45,995 nucleotides of DNA from Candidatus Peribacteria bacterium (lineage in GTDB: Bacteria; Patescibacteriota; Gracilibacteria; Peribacterales; Peribacteraceae), in contig JAQBQQ010000040.1 in NCBI GenBank assembly GCA_028286915.1, forward strand, positions 1 to 45,995. Direction: 5' to 3'. Position numbers and translations under genes: made by a program. Shown here piece after piece: positions 24,155 to 31,714 of the stretch (positions within the stretch are counted from its first letter, which is position 1; every line of letters starts with the position of its first letter). A model generated the notes under the pieces. The model was not told the DNA's origin, searched no databases, and worked only from the letters and a program-made list of their open reading frames with translations.

Positions 24155-24445
24155 CTGTGGTGTCGTGGCTTTATCGAAACACAAACGTAAACCCAGAGGG
24201 ATAGAAGATTGGCAGAGAAAAAGAACAAAGAGAGTATACAGATAAAGAGCTAAAGGAGAAGGGATAGATTGACAATATCAGCCCAAAAATGTCTAATAAT
24301 CCACTGACCGCGCTCCTTCACATCATTTTCTCCTCATTCACCCTCTTTCAAGGGAAAGGCTTTACGGCCTTTGTTCAACACGGCTTTCGGCATTCGCTTA
24401 GCTGTTCGGGACAGTTGAGAGAGGATGCCGTGGGGAGGTGATATC

Positions 24446-24745
24446 ATGATCTTTCTTTGTTATGTTCCTCATCAAAATGCAAAAGAAGACATGACACCCG
24501 CACTCTCTTACGAGAATGGATGTCTTTGGATCTGGAACTTGGACTCGCCACCAACGCGAATCCGCATTGCGACAGATGAGACAGAATGCATTGAATTCGA
24601 AGGCTTTCTTCTGAGCGACCAAGGATGGATTCCGATGAAGGCAAGCGCCTTCCCGTACGGACCGACGGCCGGTAGGATTTTGCTCCAACCGGGCAGCAAC
24701 GCGCAGTTCACATCCACAGGAGGAGATTGCTGGATTCACGACTAG
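24446..24745 (+). CDS. Small orphan protein, 99 aa (cassette C)
   Basis: No family recognised. A Cys/Trp-containing, beta-rich-looking sequence (LSYENGCLWIWNLDSPPTRIRIA, then FEGFLLSDQGWIPMKASAF) without signal peptide. The ATG at 24446 is chosen over the in-frame 24425 because a very strong ribosome site, GGGGAGGTG, ends five bases before it. A perfect intrinsic terminator follows 41 bases after the stop. Like the genes at 2897 and 8524 it is a lone cassette between unrelated operons. Confidence 0.7.
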   Translation: MIFLCYVPHQNAKEDMTPALSYENGCLWIWNLDSPPTRIRIATDETECIEFEGFLLSDQGWIPMKASAFPYGPTAGRILLQPGSNAQFTSTGGDCWIHD

Positions 24746-24786
24746 CATTTCACTAGCCACGACAGAAATACATCAATCCCCGCATC

Positions 24787-24817
24787 AGCCGAGACCTCAC
24801 CGTCTCGGCTTTTTTTA
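24787..24817 (+). terminator. Intrinsic terminator of the small gene at 24446
   Basis: AGCCGAGAC / GTCTCGGCT nine-pair perfect stem, six-base loop, T7. Confidence 0.92.
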
Positions 24818-24842
24818 CATACAACAATCACTCGCTTCACCT

Positions 24843-24872
24843 GTTAACCGGGGGAATTAATTCCTGGTTAAC
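24843..24872. repeat. Imperfect palindrome with GGGAATTAATTCC core
   Basis: GTTAACCGGGGGAATT joined to AATTCCTGGTTAAC: same core as the two perfect palindromes downstream but different outer arms, closed by GTTAAC. Confidence 0.65.
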
Positions 24873-24914
24873 GACGGGAACGGGTAGCTCGCTCATAGCG
24901 AATAGCTGATTCAA

Positions 24915-24942
24915 GTAGCCCGGGAATTAATTCCCGGGCTAC
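24915..24942. repeat. Perfect 28-bp palindrome, copy 1
   Basis: Half-site GTAGCCCGGGAATT followed by its exact reverse complement. It lies 12 bases downstream of the stop of the truncated gene. Confidence 0.9.
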
Positions 24943-24954
24943 CAACTACCCGAA

Positions 24955-25170
24955 TTACCGAATTTTCGTCAAATCTCCATTCAAAATAACCGGCTTCACC
25001 GCCTCAATTTCCGACTTATAAAAAGGAATATCAGGAATCGGATTCAACAAAAAAACTTTCTGATCCAACACATGCGCAAAGCCAATCTCCATGAGTGCAT
25101 TGCCACCAATATAATTGGCAATTCCGTTCCGGTCGTAATTGAGAACCAGAACGGCGTCAGCGCCATGCAT
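24955..25170 (-). pseudogene. C-terminal fragment of a nucleoside 2-deoxyribosyltransferase-like protein
   Basis: The 71-residue frame (ADAVLVLNYDRNGIANYIGG, NALMEIGFAHVLDQKVFLLNP, IPFYKSEIEAVKPVILNGDL) matches the second half of a small protein family common in Patescibacteria and archaea, related to nucleoside 2-deoxyribosyltransferases. Full members carry about 60-80 more residues with a nucleotide-binding start. Here the frame upstream of the first ATG meets a TAA inside the palindrome at 25174-25207 only a few codons away, so the N-terminal half is missing. The palindromes flank the fragment on both sides. No ribosome site precedes the ATG. It is most simply a gene remnant cut at a palindromic element, though a short functional product cannot be ruled out. 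Confidence 0.65.
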
Positions 25171-25173
25171 AAA

Positions 25174-25207
25174 TTGGTAGCCCGGGAATTAATTCCCGGG
25201 CTACCAA
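25174..25207. repeat. Perfect 34-bp palindrome, copy 2
   Basis: Half-site TTGGTAGCCCGGGAATT followed by its exact reverse complement; the inner 28 bases equal the copy at 24915-24942. It carries the TAA that truncates the gene at 24955-25170. Confidence 0.9.
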
Positions 25208-25227
25208 CTCGGCTGCCTGCCAACTGC

Positions 25228-25515
25228 CTACTTTTTCTTCCCCAACTTCCCCAAAAAATACGCGAATCCCCCGCTCCCGTACTGGAGCATTCGCGAACCT
25301 CTGGTTATCTTGCTGATGCTCACGTTTAACTTCTCCGCGATATCGCGCTGCGGCGTGCCCTTGTCCAGTTCGCGGATAAGCTTCCAGCGCTCGGCCACGG
25401 ATTCCAGCTCCTGCGGTGTCAAAATATCCGCCAGCAACATCTCCGCTTCTTTAGAGGTTTTGATGGATGCGAAGAGATCGTAGAGTTCGCGGAAATGCTT
25501 GGGTGCGGGAGGCAT
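25228..25515 (-). CDS. TrpR/YerC-type small DNA-binding regulator
   Basis: The 95-residue protein matches the TrpR-like YerC/YecD group: an N-terminal helical part (HFRELYDLFASIKTSKEAEMLL) followed by a helix-turn-helix (PQELESVAERWKLIRELDKG, PQRDIAEKLNVSISKITRG). Such proteins are small dimeric repressors, some linked to aromatic amino acid control; the ligand here is unknown and no trp gene is in the window. Its end is Gly/Lys-rich. It starts nearly at the edge of spacer DNA without Shine-Dalgarno. Confidence 0.85.
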   Translation of the reverse strand: MPPAPKHFRELYDLFASIKTSKEAEMLLADILTPQELESVAERWKLIRELDKGTPQRDIAEKLNVSISKITRGSRMLQYGSGGFAYFLGKLGKKK

Positions 25516-25582
25516 ACAAAAGAGTGTAGGGCAAAGCGGTATTTTCTACAAAATAATGATCAACCGTCAAAAGCACTAAGCA

Positions 25583-25628
25583 CTAAATTCCAAATTCCAA
25601 TACACTCATATTGGAATTTGGAATTTAG
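25583..25628. repeat. Perfect 19-bp inverted repeat in an ATTCCAA word array
   Basis: CTAAATTCCAAATTCCAAT (25583-25601), an eight-base loop, then its exact complement (25610-25628). The surrounding 25560-25645 repeats the words CACTAA and GGAATTT. It lies between rpsO and the TrpR-like gene and lacks a T-run. Confidence 0.75.
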
Positions 25629-25648
25629 GATTTGGAATTTACAATTAT

Positions 25649-25918
25649 TTATTTCTTAAGTCCCAGTGCCGTCAGCACATCCTGGTACTCTGTCGGCTTA
25701 TTCATTTCCAGGTATTTAAGCTGCTTGCGACGATCTGCAACCTTGGTAAGCAAACCCTTGCGGGCGGAATGATCCTTCTTATGAGCCTGCAAATGCTCGG
25801 TTAGGAGGGAAATTTCCTGTGTAAGAATAGCAATCTGCACCTGCGGGGAACCGGTATCGGTTTCATGCTTGCGGTGCTCGCCAATGATCTTTTTCTTCTT
25901 GCTGCGCTTGAGGGCCAT
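25649..25918 (-). CDS. rpsO: Small ribosomal subunit protein S15
   Basis: S15 binds the central domain of 16S rRNA. The 89-residue protein (MALKRSKKKKIIGEHRKHE) has the conserved HETDTGSPQVQIAILT, LQAHKKDHSARKGLL and RRKQLKYLE motifs. The start at 25918 is preferred; the longer frame from 25969 adds residues with no family counterpart. The upstream stretch is C/T-rich without Shine-Dalgarno. In many bacteria rpsO lies just before pnp; here they are separated by about 1.6 kb of cassettes and repeats but keep the same strand and order, suggesting later insertion into an ancestral rpsO-pnp pair. Confidence 0.97.
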   Translation of the reverse strand: MALKRSKKKKIIGEHRKHETDTGSPQVQIAILTQEISLLTEHLQAHKKDHSARKGLLTKVADRRKQLKYLEMNKPTEYQDVLTALGLKK

Positions 25919-26084
25919 AGGAACGGGGGAAACAAGGCAAAAAAATACTTGCCAGGCCTCCAGATGCATAACGCAAACCCGGAAGCGCGGACGTGAGTTG
26001 AATTGTACTCAGAACGTGAATTTTGGCAAGTATTTTCCGGGAGATTTATAGAGTCGGTAGTCTTTGGTCTGCAATCTTCAGCTC

Positions 26085-26143
26085 ACTTATAAAGAGTCAT
26101 AACCATAAACTAATAACTAAAAACCATAAACCTATCCCGGCAA
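26085..26143. repeat. ACCATAAAC word array
   Basis: Words CATAACCATAAACTAATAAC, AAAAACCATAAACC in loose repetition before the rmuC-like gene. No promoter-like pair is evident. Confidence 0.5.
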
Positions 26144-26180
26144 GTGCACATTCGTCCACCGATCGCTAGGATCCGGCTAT

Positions 26181-27398
26181 ATGGACTTTATCACTCCCCT
26201 CATCCTCGTTGCAGGCTTCGGCGTCGTCATCTATTTCCTCACAAAAAAAACTGCAGCACCGTATGACACGGGTGCAGAATTGCGCCTGCTCCAGGAGCAA
26301 GTGGCTCAGGTGCGAGCTGCACTGGAACAGAAGACCGAACAGGTGGGAAAACTGGAAACGCAGATAGAAATGGAGCGCAGCGAACGGAACCAGATGGAAG
26401 GCAAAGGCAAGCAGATGTTCAGCCAATTCAAGCAGATGGAAATGGAAAATCAGAAACTCATACAAGATAAAGAGGAGCTGCAGATACGCCTGTCCAGATA
26501 TGATGCGGAGCGGGATCGTCGCGAGCAGGAATTTCAGGATCGGATTGCCAAACTGGAGGCGGCGGATATGAGTCTTAAGCAGGAGCGCATCCGCGTCATT
26601 CGTGAGGACGAAGAAAAGATTCTGCGCGAAAAAGAAGAATACGACCGCATGTGGAACGAGCATGAAGTTTCGGTCATCGGGTATTTATCAACTATCTGCA
26701 AAGAGCCCGCCTATGCCTTTAAAAGTTTTGATAATACCAACCTGCCGGATGATTTTGACGGCAGCCTGAAACCGGATTTTATGATCGAATTTCTGGACCA
26801 GTATGTCGTGTTTGATGCCAAAGTATCCAAAGCCGAAAGCCTGCAAACGTATATTACAAACACCGTAAAATCCACGGCACTCAAGCTGAAAAAAAGCACC
26901 AAAATGTACCCGACTGTTTTCTTTGTCGTGCCGACCAATGCCATAGGTGAACTGAAGCGAACATACTTTTCCCAGGATGGTTTTACGTTCTATGTTATTT
27001 GCCCCGAGTCCATTCCGGTGATTCTCTCCACTTTCAAGCGCATTGCCGCCTATGAACTGGCCGAGCAGCTGGATCCGCAACAACGCGAAAACATTGTCAA
27101 TCTTATTGCAGAACTGGATTTTCACATCAATCTGCGCAATGCAGCCGATTTATTCTTATCCAAGCTGGGTACCAACCTGCTGGACCGCACCCATGAACTG
27201 CAGCCGGATCTGGCGGAAGAAGTGGAACGCAAGAAACGGGAGTTGCGCTCCCCTTTTAACGTAGCGGAAGTAAAGAAAATGATTCTCTCCACCACGCTCC
27301 AGAATGACGAAATCGACCGGATGATATCGCCAAAGGCATCAGTAAAAAATGCCTACGTAGAGACAATTAAAGAGGAATTTATGCAACAGTTGCTGTGA
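26181..27398 (+). CDS. rmuC: RmuC-like protein, DNA recombination factor
   Basis: RmuC proteins limit rearrangements at inverted repeats. The layout fits: an N-terminal membrane anchor (about 3-21), a long coiled coil (33-160, LRLLQEQVAQVRAALEQ and so on) and a restriction-endonuclease-like domain. That domain has the PD-(D/E)xK-type residues Pro198-Asp199 (KPDFMIEFL) and Asp212-Ala213-Lys214 (VVFDAKVSKAES), and a helical end follows. The 405 residues are usual. Given the many palindromes and inverted repeats in this window the presence of RmuC is at least fitting, but no functional link is shown. The ATG directly follows GGCTAT without a ribosome site. Confidence 0.82.
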   Translation: MDFITPLILVAGFGVVIYFLTKKTAAPYDTGAELRLLQEQVAQVRAALEQKTEQVGKLETQIEMERSERNQMEGKGKQMFSQFKQMEMENQKLIQDKEELQIRLSRYDAERDRREQEFQDRIAKLEAADMSLKQERIRVIREDEEKILREKEEYDRMWNEHEVSVIGYLSTICKEPAYAFKSFDNTNLPDDFDGSLKPDFMIEFLDQYVVFDAKVSKAESLQTYITNTVKSTALKLKKSTKMYPTVFFVVPTNAIGELKRTYFSQDGFTFYVICPESIPVILSTFKRIAAYELAEQLDPQQRENIVNLIAELDFHINLRNAADLFLSKLGTNLLDRTHELQPDLAEEVERKKRELRSPFNVAEVKKMILSTTLQNDEIDRMISPKASVKNAYVETIKEEFMQQLL

Positions 27399-27410
27399 TA
27401 TTGACATATA

Positions 27411-27437
27411 GTATTAAGTAGTATATTTTAATATAGT
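27411..27437 (+). promoter_or_regulatory. Candidate promoter of the Nfu_N-like gene
   Basis: TTGACA at 27411-27416 and TATAGT at 27432-27437; spacing 15 is short, but the region is very AT-rich and the -35 is perfect. Confidence 0.45.
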
Positions 27438-27523
27438 AAGCTGATCTCCGATCCGAGGAAAAAGGCTTACTGATGACGATGAACGATGATGACGATCTTT
27501 CACACGAACGACGAGGACGAACG

Positions 27524-27967
27524 ATGAAGAACCGCATCCTGGTGCAGACTTTCCCCAATCCGACCATCCGGGAATTCCACTCCACATGGCAGATTTCCGA
27601 GGCCCGCAGTAAGAGTTTCGAACGTCCACTTCGAGACTCGTCCACGCCTCACCTGAAGGAGATCGGAGATCCGGGTACAAAGATGATCCAAGACCTCTTC
27701 GCCATTACTGGCATCACTGAGGTCCTGATCAAGCTCTACTCGGCACGGATCTACCTCGGCGCAGCCTTTGCATGGGAAGACGTGCAGGCCTCTATCCTCG
27801 ACGTGCTAAAGGCCTCCTGTCCGCCGGACGTCTCTGCCGATGACATCGAAGTCACTGGCTGGCCAAAGGAAGACGCCAGGCAGCAGACCGCGCAAGTCAT
27901 GATCCGGCCAGGATTGATTCGAGAAGTCAGCCTTGAAGAGGCTGATCAACTCGAAGAAGGTTCTTGA
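27524..27967 (+). CDS. Nfu N-terminal-domain-like protein without NifU domain (cassette D)
   Basis: Residues 5-98 resemble the Nfu/NifU N-terminal scaffold domain: VQTFPNPTIREFHSTW, then DLFAITGITEVLIKLYSARIYLG and WEDVQASILDVL follow the family order TPNPN, LFxIxGVxxV, WxxLxxxI. The C-terminal NifU domain with its CxxC cluster ligand is absent; instead there is an unrelated acidic 48-residue tail. An iron-sulfur carrier role is therefore unlikely without a partner. The ATG at 27524 has GAGGA eight bases upstream; an in-frame ATG at 27473 would add 17 Asp/Arg-rich residues. A strong terminator follows the stop. It has the same cassette architecture as the unknown small genes. Confidence 0.7.
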   Translation: MKNRILVQTFPNPTIREFHSTWQISEARSKSFERPLRDSSTPHLKEIGDPGTKMIQDLFAITGITEVLIKLYSARIYLGAAFAWEDVQASILDVLKASCPPDVSADDIEVTGWPKEDARQQTAQVMIRPGLIREVSLEEADQLEEGS

Positions 27968-28013
27968 ATCATTGTGAGATAACCCGAAGTTGCCCACAGC
28001 CACTTCACCCCCA

Positions 28014-28045
28014 AACCAAGGCGTCGGATCCGCCTTGGTTTTTTT
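28014..28045 (+). terminator. Intrinsic terminator of the Nfu_N-like gene
   Basis: AACCAAGGCG / CGCCTTGGTT ten-pair perfect stem, seven-base loop, T-run. Confidence 0.92.
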
Positions 28046-28263
28046 GTTGCTTATTTTAGGAGTACAAGCGCTCTGAAAGAACGCTCTCTGTTTTCAAAAT
28101 TCCATATATGGAGACCAGGCACGAGCTGTCGACTTCAGACCAAGAGCAAAAATAGATATTTGCGGAAATTTACAGAGAAATAAGTATCAAACGATGCGCA
28201 GCAATGTTAAAAATTGCGCGGGAATTCATAGAACCTTCCCTCTCTTTTTGGTATCATATTCTG

Positions 28264-30531
28264 GTGAACCAAGACATTATTTTTTCCAACCTCAACGAGC
28301 CGCAACGGCAAGCGGTTGAGCACATTTCCGGCCCCTCACTCATTCTCGCCGGCGCCGGCTCCGGAAAGACCAAGGCGCTCACGCACCGCATTGCCTACAT
28401 GATCAGCCAGGGCATTCCGCCGTGGCAGATTTTAGCGGTGACTTTCACCAACAAGGCGGCAACGGAAATGAAGGAACGCATCAAAAATTTACTGCACATT
28501 ACCATGGGGGTGGAGACAGGCAACGACCCGGGCAAGCTGCCGGTAATGGGCACGTTCCACAGCGTGTGCGCCCGTATTCTGCGCCGCGATATCGAACGCA
28601 TCGGCCGGAACCGGACATTCGTCATTTATGATGCGGATGATCAGGAGAAACTCATGAAAGGTATTCTGAAAGACATGCATATTGACGAGAAGGAAATAAA
28701 AGCCCGTGCGGCACTGGGCAATATCGGCCGGTTCAAGTGCGAGGCGCTCAGCCCCAAAGAAGCGCTGAACCAGGCAACGACCGCCCGGTCACAGCAAATT
28801 GTCGTGGCGTATGAAAAGTACCAAAAAGCTTTACTGGAAGCCAACGCTCTGGACTTTGATGACCTCATGCTGGAAACCGTCCGGCTGTTTCACGAGGCGC
28901 CGGAGATATTGGACCGGTACCAGGAAACCTGGCGCTATTTGCACGTGGATGAGTACCAGGATACCAACCATGCCCAGTACATTATGATTTCCCTGTTGGC
29001 CCAGAAGTACCGGAACCTGTGTGTCATTGGCGACCCGGACCAATCCATTTATTCATTCCGCGGGGCCGATATCCGAAACATTATGGAGTTTGAGAATGAG
29101 TACCCGGATGCCAAGCGCATTAAACTGGAACAGAACTACCGCAGCACCCAGCCCATTCTTACCGCCTCCAACGCCGTCATTTCCCATAACCCGAACCGGC
29201 CGGAAAAACTCATGTGGACCAGCCGCAGCGAAGGGCCGAATATTATAGTGCAGGAAGTTCGCGACGAAAAAAAGGAAGCCGAGGAAGCTATTTCGCGCGC
29301 CGTAAAACTGCGCGCAGACGGCCTCAAGTTTAATGATCAGGTTATTATCTACCGCACCAATGCACAGTCCCGGCTATTTGAAGAAGCCTGCATGCGTTCC
29401 GGTGTTCCCTACCGCATTATCGGCGGCGTCAAATTCTACGCCCGTCGCGAAGTGAAAGATGTTCTGGCATATCTGTACGCCATCGTAAATCCGTCGGACA
29501 CTATTTCCCTGCTGCGCATTATCAACGTACCCGCCCGAAAAATCGGCCAGACCACCATTGAAAAATTGCAGGCGTACAGCAAAGACCAGCATATGCACAT
29601 GTGGAATACGCTCAAGGCGATTGATGATGTGCCGGGGGTGAATGAGCCTACCAAAGACCGCATAAGACAGTTTACGGATCTTATAGAAGCCTTCAGACAG
29701 CGCTCGCAAACGCAGGTGGTATTGGAATTATCCGAAGCGCTGCTTAGCCGGCTGGATATGGAAAAATGGCTGCGCGATGATACCGACGATGGCGAAGAGC
29801 GCTGGCAAAACGTGCAGGAACTTCTGAGCGTCATGAAAAAGTACGATCAGCTGGACCCGCAGACGTCGCTTACCAGTTTCCTGGAAGAAGCGGCGCTGGT
29901 GAGTGAAGTGGATAAGCTGAACGACATGAAAGATGATGCCATGACCCTCATGACACTACACCTGTGCAAAGGCCTGGAGTTTGAACACGTCATGATTGGC
30001 GGCTGCGAGGAGGGTATTTTTCCGCACAGCAACAGCATGTTCGATAAAGTGGCGCTGGAAGAAGAGCGCCGTCTGATGTACGTAGGCATGACACGCGCCA
30101 AAACTCATTTATGTCTTATGCATGCCCGGAGCCGTATGCTTTGGGGCGATACGCAGGCCAATGCACCCAGCCGGTTCCTGGAGGATTTGCCGGAAAGCGT
30201 TACCGAACGCCGCAGCGATGAAATGTTGTCCGCCTTTGCCTGGGCATCCGAAAAAGGCGAACAGCGCGCCACACATGAGCGCTTTAGCGGCCGGCCGCTG
30301 GAACCGTTCCGGCAACACAGCGGCAGTCTTCCAAACGTGGAATTCAATCAGGATTTTTCTACGGATGACGACACGAACCAGGATATTTTTGCCGAAGGCT
30401 CCCGCGTCCTGCACCCCAGTTTTGGCCAGGGCAATATCATTAGCAAACGCGGCGATATTGTGAATGTGCAATTTGATAACGGCCCGGTAAAAACGTTTGC
30501 GCTAAGCATCGCACCGCTCAAAATGATCTAA
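28264..30531 (+). CDS. uvrD: UvrD/PcrA-family DNA helicase
   Basis: SF1 3'-5' helicase of repair and replication. All motifs are visible: Walker A (LAGAGSGKTKAL), TFTNKAATEM, VDEYQDTN, GDPDQSIYSFRGAD, EQNYRST, LMTLHLCKGLEFEHV and EERRLMYVGMTRAK. The C-terminus ends with the Tudor-like part VLHPSFGQGNIISKRGDIVNVQF. I prefer the GTG at 28264 (MNQDIIFSNLNEPQRQAV) as start because the family begins about there and a -10-like TATCAT lies six bases before it, which would make the mRNA leaderless. An ATG at 28204 is in frame and gives 775 residues, but the extra 20 are not family-like. The 28046-28203 gap shows no other gene. Confidence 0.95.
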   Translation: MNQDIIFSNLNEPQRQAVEHISGPSLILAGAGSGKTKALTHRIAYMISQGIPPWQILAVTFTNKAATEMKERIKNLLHITMGVETGNDPGKLPVMGTFHSVCARILRRDIERIGRNRTFVIYDADDQEKLMKGILKDMHIDEKEIKARAALGNIGRFKCEALSPKEALNQATTARSQQIVVAYEKYQKALLEANALDFDDLMLETVRLFHEAPEILDRYQETWRYLHVDEYQDTNHAQYIMISLLAQKYRNLCVIGDPDQSIYSFRGADIRNIMEFENEYPDAKRIKLEQNYRSTQPILTASNAVISHNPNRPEKLMWTSRSEGPNIIVQEVRDEKKEAEEAISRAVKLRADGLKFNDQVIIYRTNAQSRLFEEACMRSGVPYRIIGGVKFYARREVKDVLAYLYAIVNPSDTISLLRIINVPARKIGQTTIEKLQAYSKDQHMHMWNTLKAIDDVPGVNEPTKDRIRQFTDLIEAFRQRSQTQVVLELSEALLSRLDMEKWLRDDTDDGEERWQNVQELLSVMKKYDQLDPQTSLTSFLEEAALVSEVDKLNDMKDDAMTLMTLHLCKGLEFEHVMIGGCEEGIFPHSNSMFDKVALEEERRLMYVGMTRAKTHLCLMHARSRMLWGDTQANAPSRFLEDLPESVTERRSDEMLSAFAWASEKGEQRATHERFSGRPLEPFRQHSGSLPNVEFNQDFSTDDDTNQDIFAEGSRVLHPSFGQGNIISKRGDIVNVQFDNGPVKTFALSIAPLKMI

Positions 30532-30540
30532 CTGTTTTTC

Positions 30541-30582
30541 AAAAAAAGCCCTGTCGATATCCGAAGATATGACAGGGCTGAA
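30541..30582 (-). terminator. Intrinsic terminator of the small gene at 30627-30950
   Basis: On the minus strand AGCCCTGTCATATC, loop TTCG, GATATCGACAGGGCT, T7, with one bulged base. It lies in the 95-base gap between two convergent genes. Confidence 0.88.
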
Positions 30583-30626
30583 ATGGCTGCAGATACAGCC
30601 GACTATTCCTGAAGAGCAGTGAAGGC

Positions 30627-30950
30627 CTAACGACAAGCCCGATGGGAATGAAATCGCATTTCAGACATTGAGACTGTTGCCAGAACAACGTCCGACGGAA
30701 CCGCTTTGCCCTCCTTTTCCACGGAGCCACGAAGCTGGCCGTCTTCGAAAAGGAAAACCTGACGCTTCCATGCACTGACGCCTGGGTACCAGGCCGGCAG
30801 GGTCATAGTCACCGGATGACTCTTCCGCCGGTAAGTCCTAAGCCAGCGCCTGTCAAGCCAGGAGCACATCCTACGTTCCAGTACAATGGCCGCATTTTCA
30901 TAGATGATGACTTGAAGCTTGCGACGCGGATCCAGGCTGATCTGGGGCAT
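30627..30950 (-). CDS. Small orphan protein, 107 aa (island gene E)
   Basis: Unknown family. A basic protein with several Trp and Arg (MCSWLDRRWLRTYRRKSH) followed by a beta-like stretch (WKRQVFLFEDGQLRGSVEKEG) and a basic end. The ATG at 30950 has GGAGGT five bases upstream; the frame extends further but without ribosome site. The leader contains a nested hairpin at 30991-31023 and a CCCTT/AAGGG hairpin with T-rich tail at 31051-31079, so premature termination could control it. A strong terminator follows. It is the last of four small minus-strand genes between uvrD and rsmA. Confidence 0.6.
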   Translation of the reverse strand: MPQISLDPRRKLQVIIYENAAIVLERRMCSWLDRRWLRTYRRKSHPVTMTLPAWYPGVSAWKRQVFLFEDGQLRGSVEKEGKAVPSDVVLATVSMSEMRFHSHRACR

Positions 30951-30990
30951 GTGAACCTCCCGGTAAAGTGTGAGCCTTGCTACTCTTGCA

Positions 30991-31023
30991 GGGCAGGCTG
31001 CAGACATTATCTGCAATCTGCCC
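30991..31023 (-). promoter_or_regulatory. Nested hairpin in the leader of the 30627-30950 gene
   Basis: GGGCAG and CTGCCC close a stem that continues, after a symmetric three-base internal loop, with GCAGA/TCTGC. It lies 41 bases upstream of the ATG. Confidence 0.5.
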
Positions 31024-31050
31024 CGAAAGTTACGATGGAAAAGAACAATG

Positions 31051-31079
31051 AAACAAAACACCCTTCTGTGTGGGAAGGG
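31051..31079 (-). terminator. Possible attenuator upstream of the 30627-30950 gene
   Basis: On the minus strand CCCTT, nine-base loop, AAGGG, then TGTTTTGTTT. The stem is short, so efficiency is doubtful. The rest of 31080-31245 shows no gene. Confidence 0.35.
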
Positions 31080-31245
31080 CTTATAATTCTCGTGACTATC
31101 ACATTTCTAAGCTCTTCCCATGGCAAGACCTACCTTACGAATGGACTTCGTGAGGCAAAGGGCGAGGCCGAGGTGAAGAGATAACATTTGCATCTGCGCA
31201 AAACATACTCCTCCGGGGTTTTTTCCGTCAACGGAATTTTATACG

Positions 31246-31282
31246 CAAAAAAGCCAGCCCTTCGCGAGTGCGAAGAGCCGGC
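31246..31282 (-). terminator. Intrinsic terminator of the small gene at 31305-31628
   Basis: Thirteen-pair stem GCCGGCTCTTCGC / GCGAAGGGCTGGC (two G-U pairs), four-base loop, T6 on the minus strand. Confidence 0.9.
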
Positions 31283-31304
31283 AGGAGTAGTGGTTCACAG
31301 GTGC

Positions 31305-31628
31305 TCATGCACCAATGGCAACGCGAATCTGATCAAATGCTGCCAAAATCGCAGGCACCGAAGGATCAGACAGCAGTGCATCCCGAAGCACGATTTTCGC
31401 TCCTGTCGGATCACTGAATGAACCGTAAGAGGTATGCCAGGGCAGTTTACGCCGTTCTGAAGATGGAATTCCGGGCATCCGGCAACGAATGGCGACTGAC
31501 AGGCCGCTGTTAAACAGAATCCGCTGTGCCACTGCATCCGGGTTCCCGCCCTCGCGCATTTCTTCACGAATGACTTGTGCGGGACTCTTGCTGTCAGGGG
31601 AAGTAACATCTTCGGCTTGTTCGCACAT
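31305..31628 (-). CDS. Small orphan protein, 107 aa (island gene F)
   Basis: Unknown family. The sequence suggests a mostly helical soluble protein (SPAQVIREEMREGGNPDAVAQRIL, then VLRDALLSDPSVPAILAAFDQIRVAI) with a basic centre (RCRMPGIPSSERRKLPWHTSYG). The ATG at 31628 has AGGAG eight bases before it and is preferred to the in-frame ATG at 31664. A TATAGT lies about 35 bases upstream of the start on the minus strand. A 13-pair terminator follows the stop. The length equals that of the next small gene (30627-30950), but the two proteins show no visible similarity. Confidence 0.6.
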   Translation of the reverse strand: MCEQAEDVTSPDSKSPAQVIREEMREGGNPDAVAQRILFNSGLSVAIRCRMPGIPSSERRKLPWHTSYGSFSDPTGAKIVLRDALLSDPSVPAILAAFDQIRVAIGA

Positions 31629-31714
31629 GGTGCTGCTCCTGTTGAACCACTCGCACGTTTGCACCCACTATAGGCACAGAAGACGAGCGGCGCAGTAATA
31701 GAAAAGAACAAAGA

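Noticed and set aside
23651-24190. Long open frames antisense to pnp, such as 23651-24190 and 22031-22543 on the plus strand
   Set aside because: They are shadows of the pnp frame in GC-rich codons; pnp has complete domains and the antisense translations look like random His/Gly/Thr-rich sequence.
30816-31184. Plus-strand frame of 122 codons over the leader and start of the small gene at 30627-30950
   Set aside because: No ribosome site; the minus strand has GGAGGT, a start and a terminator in the right order.
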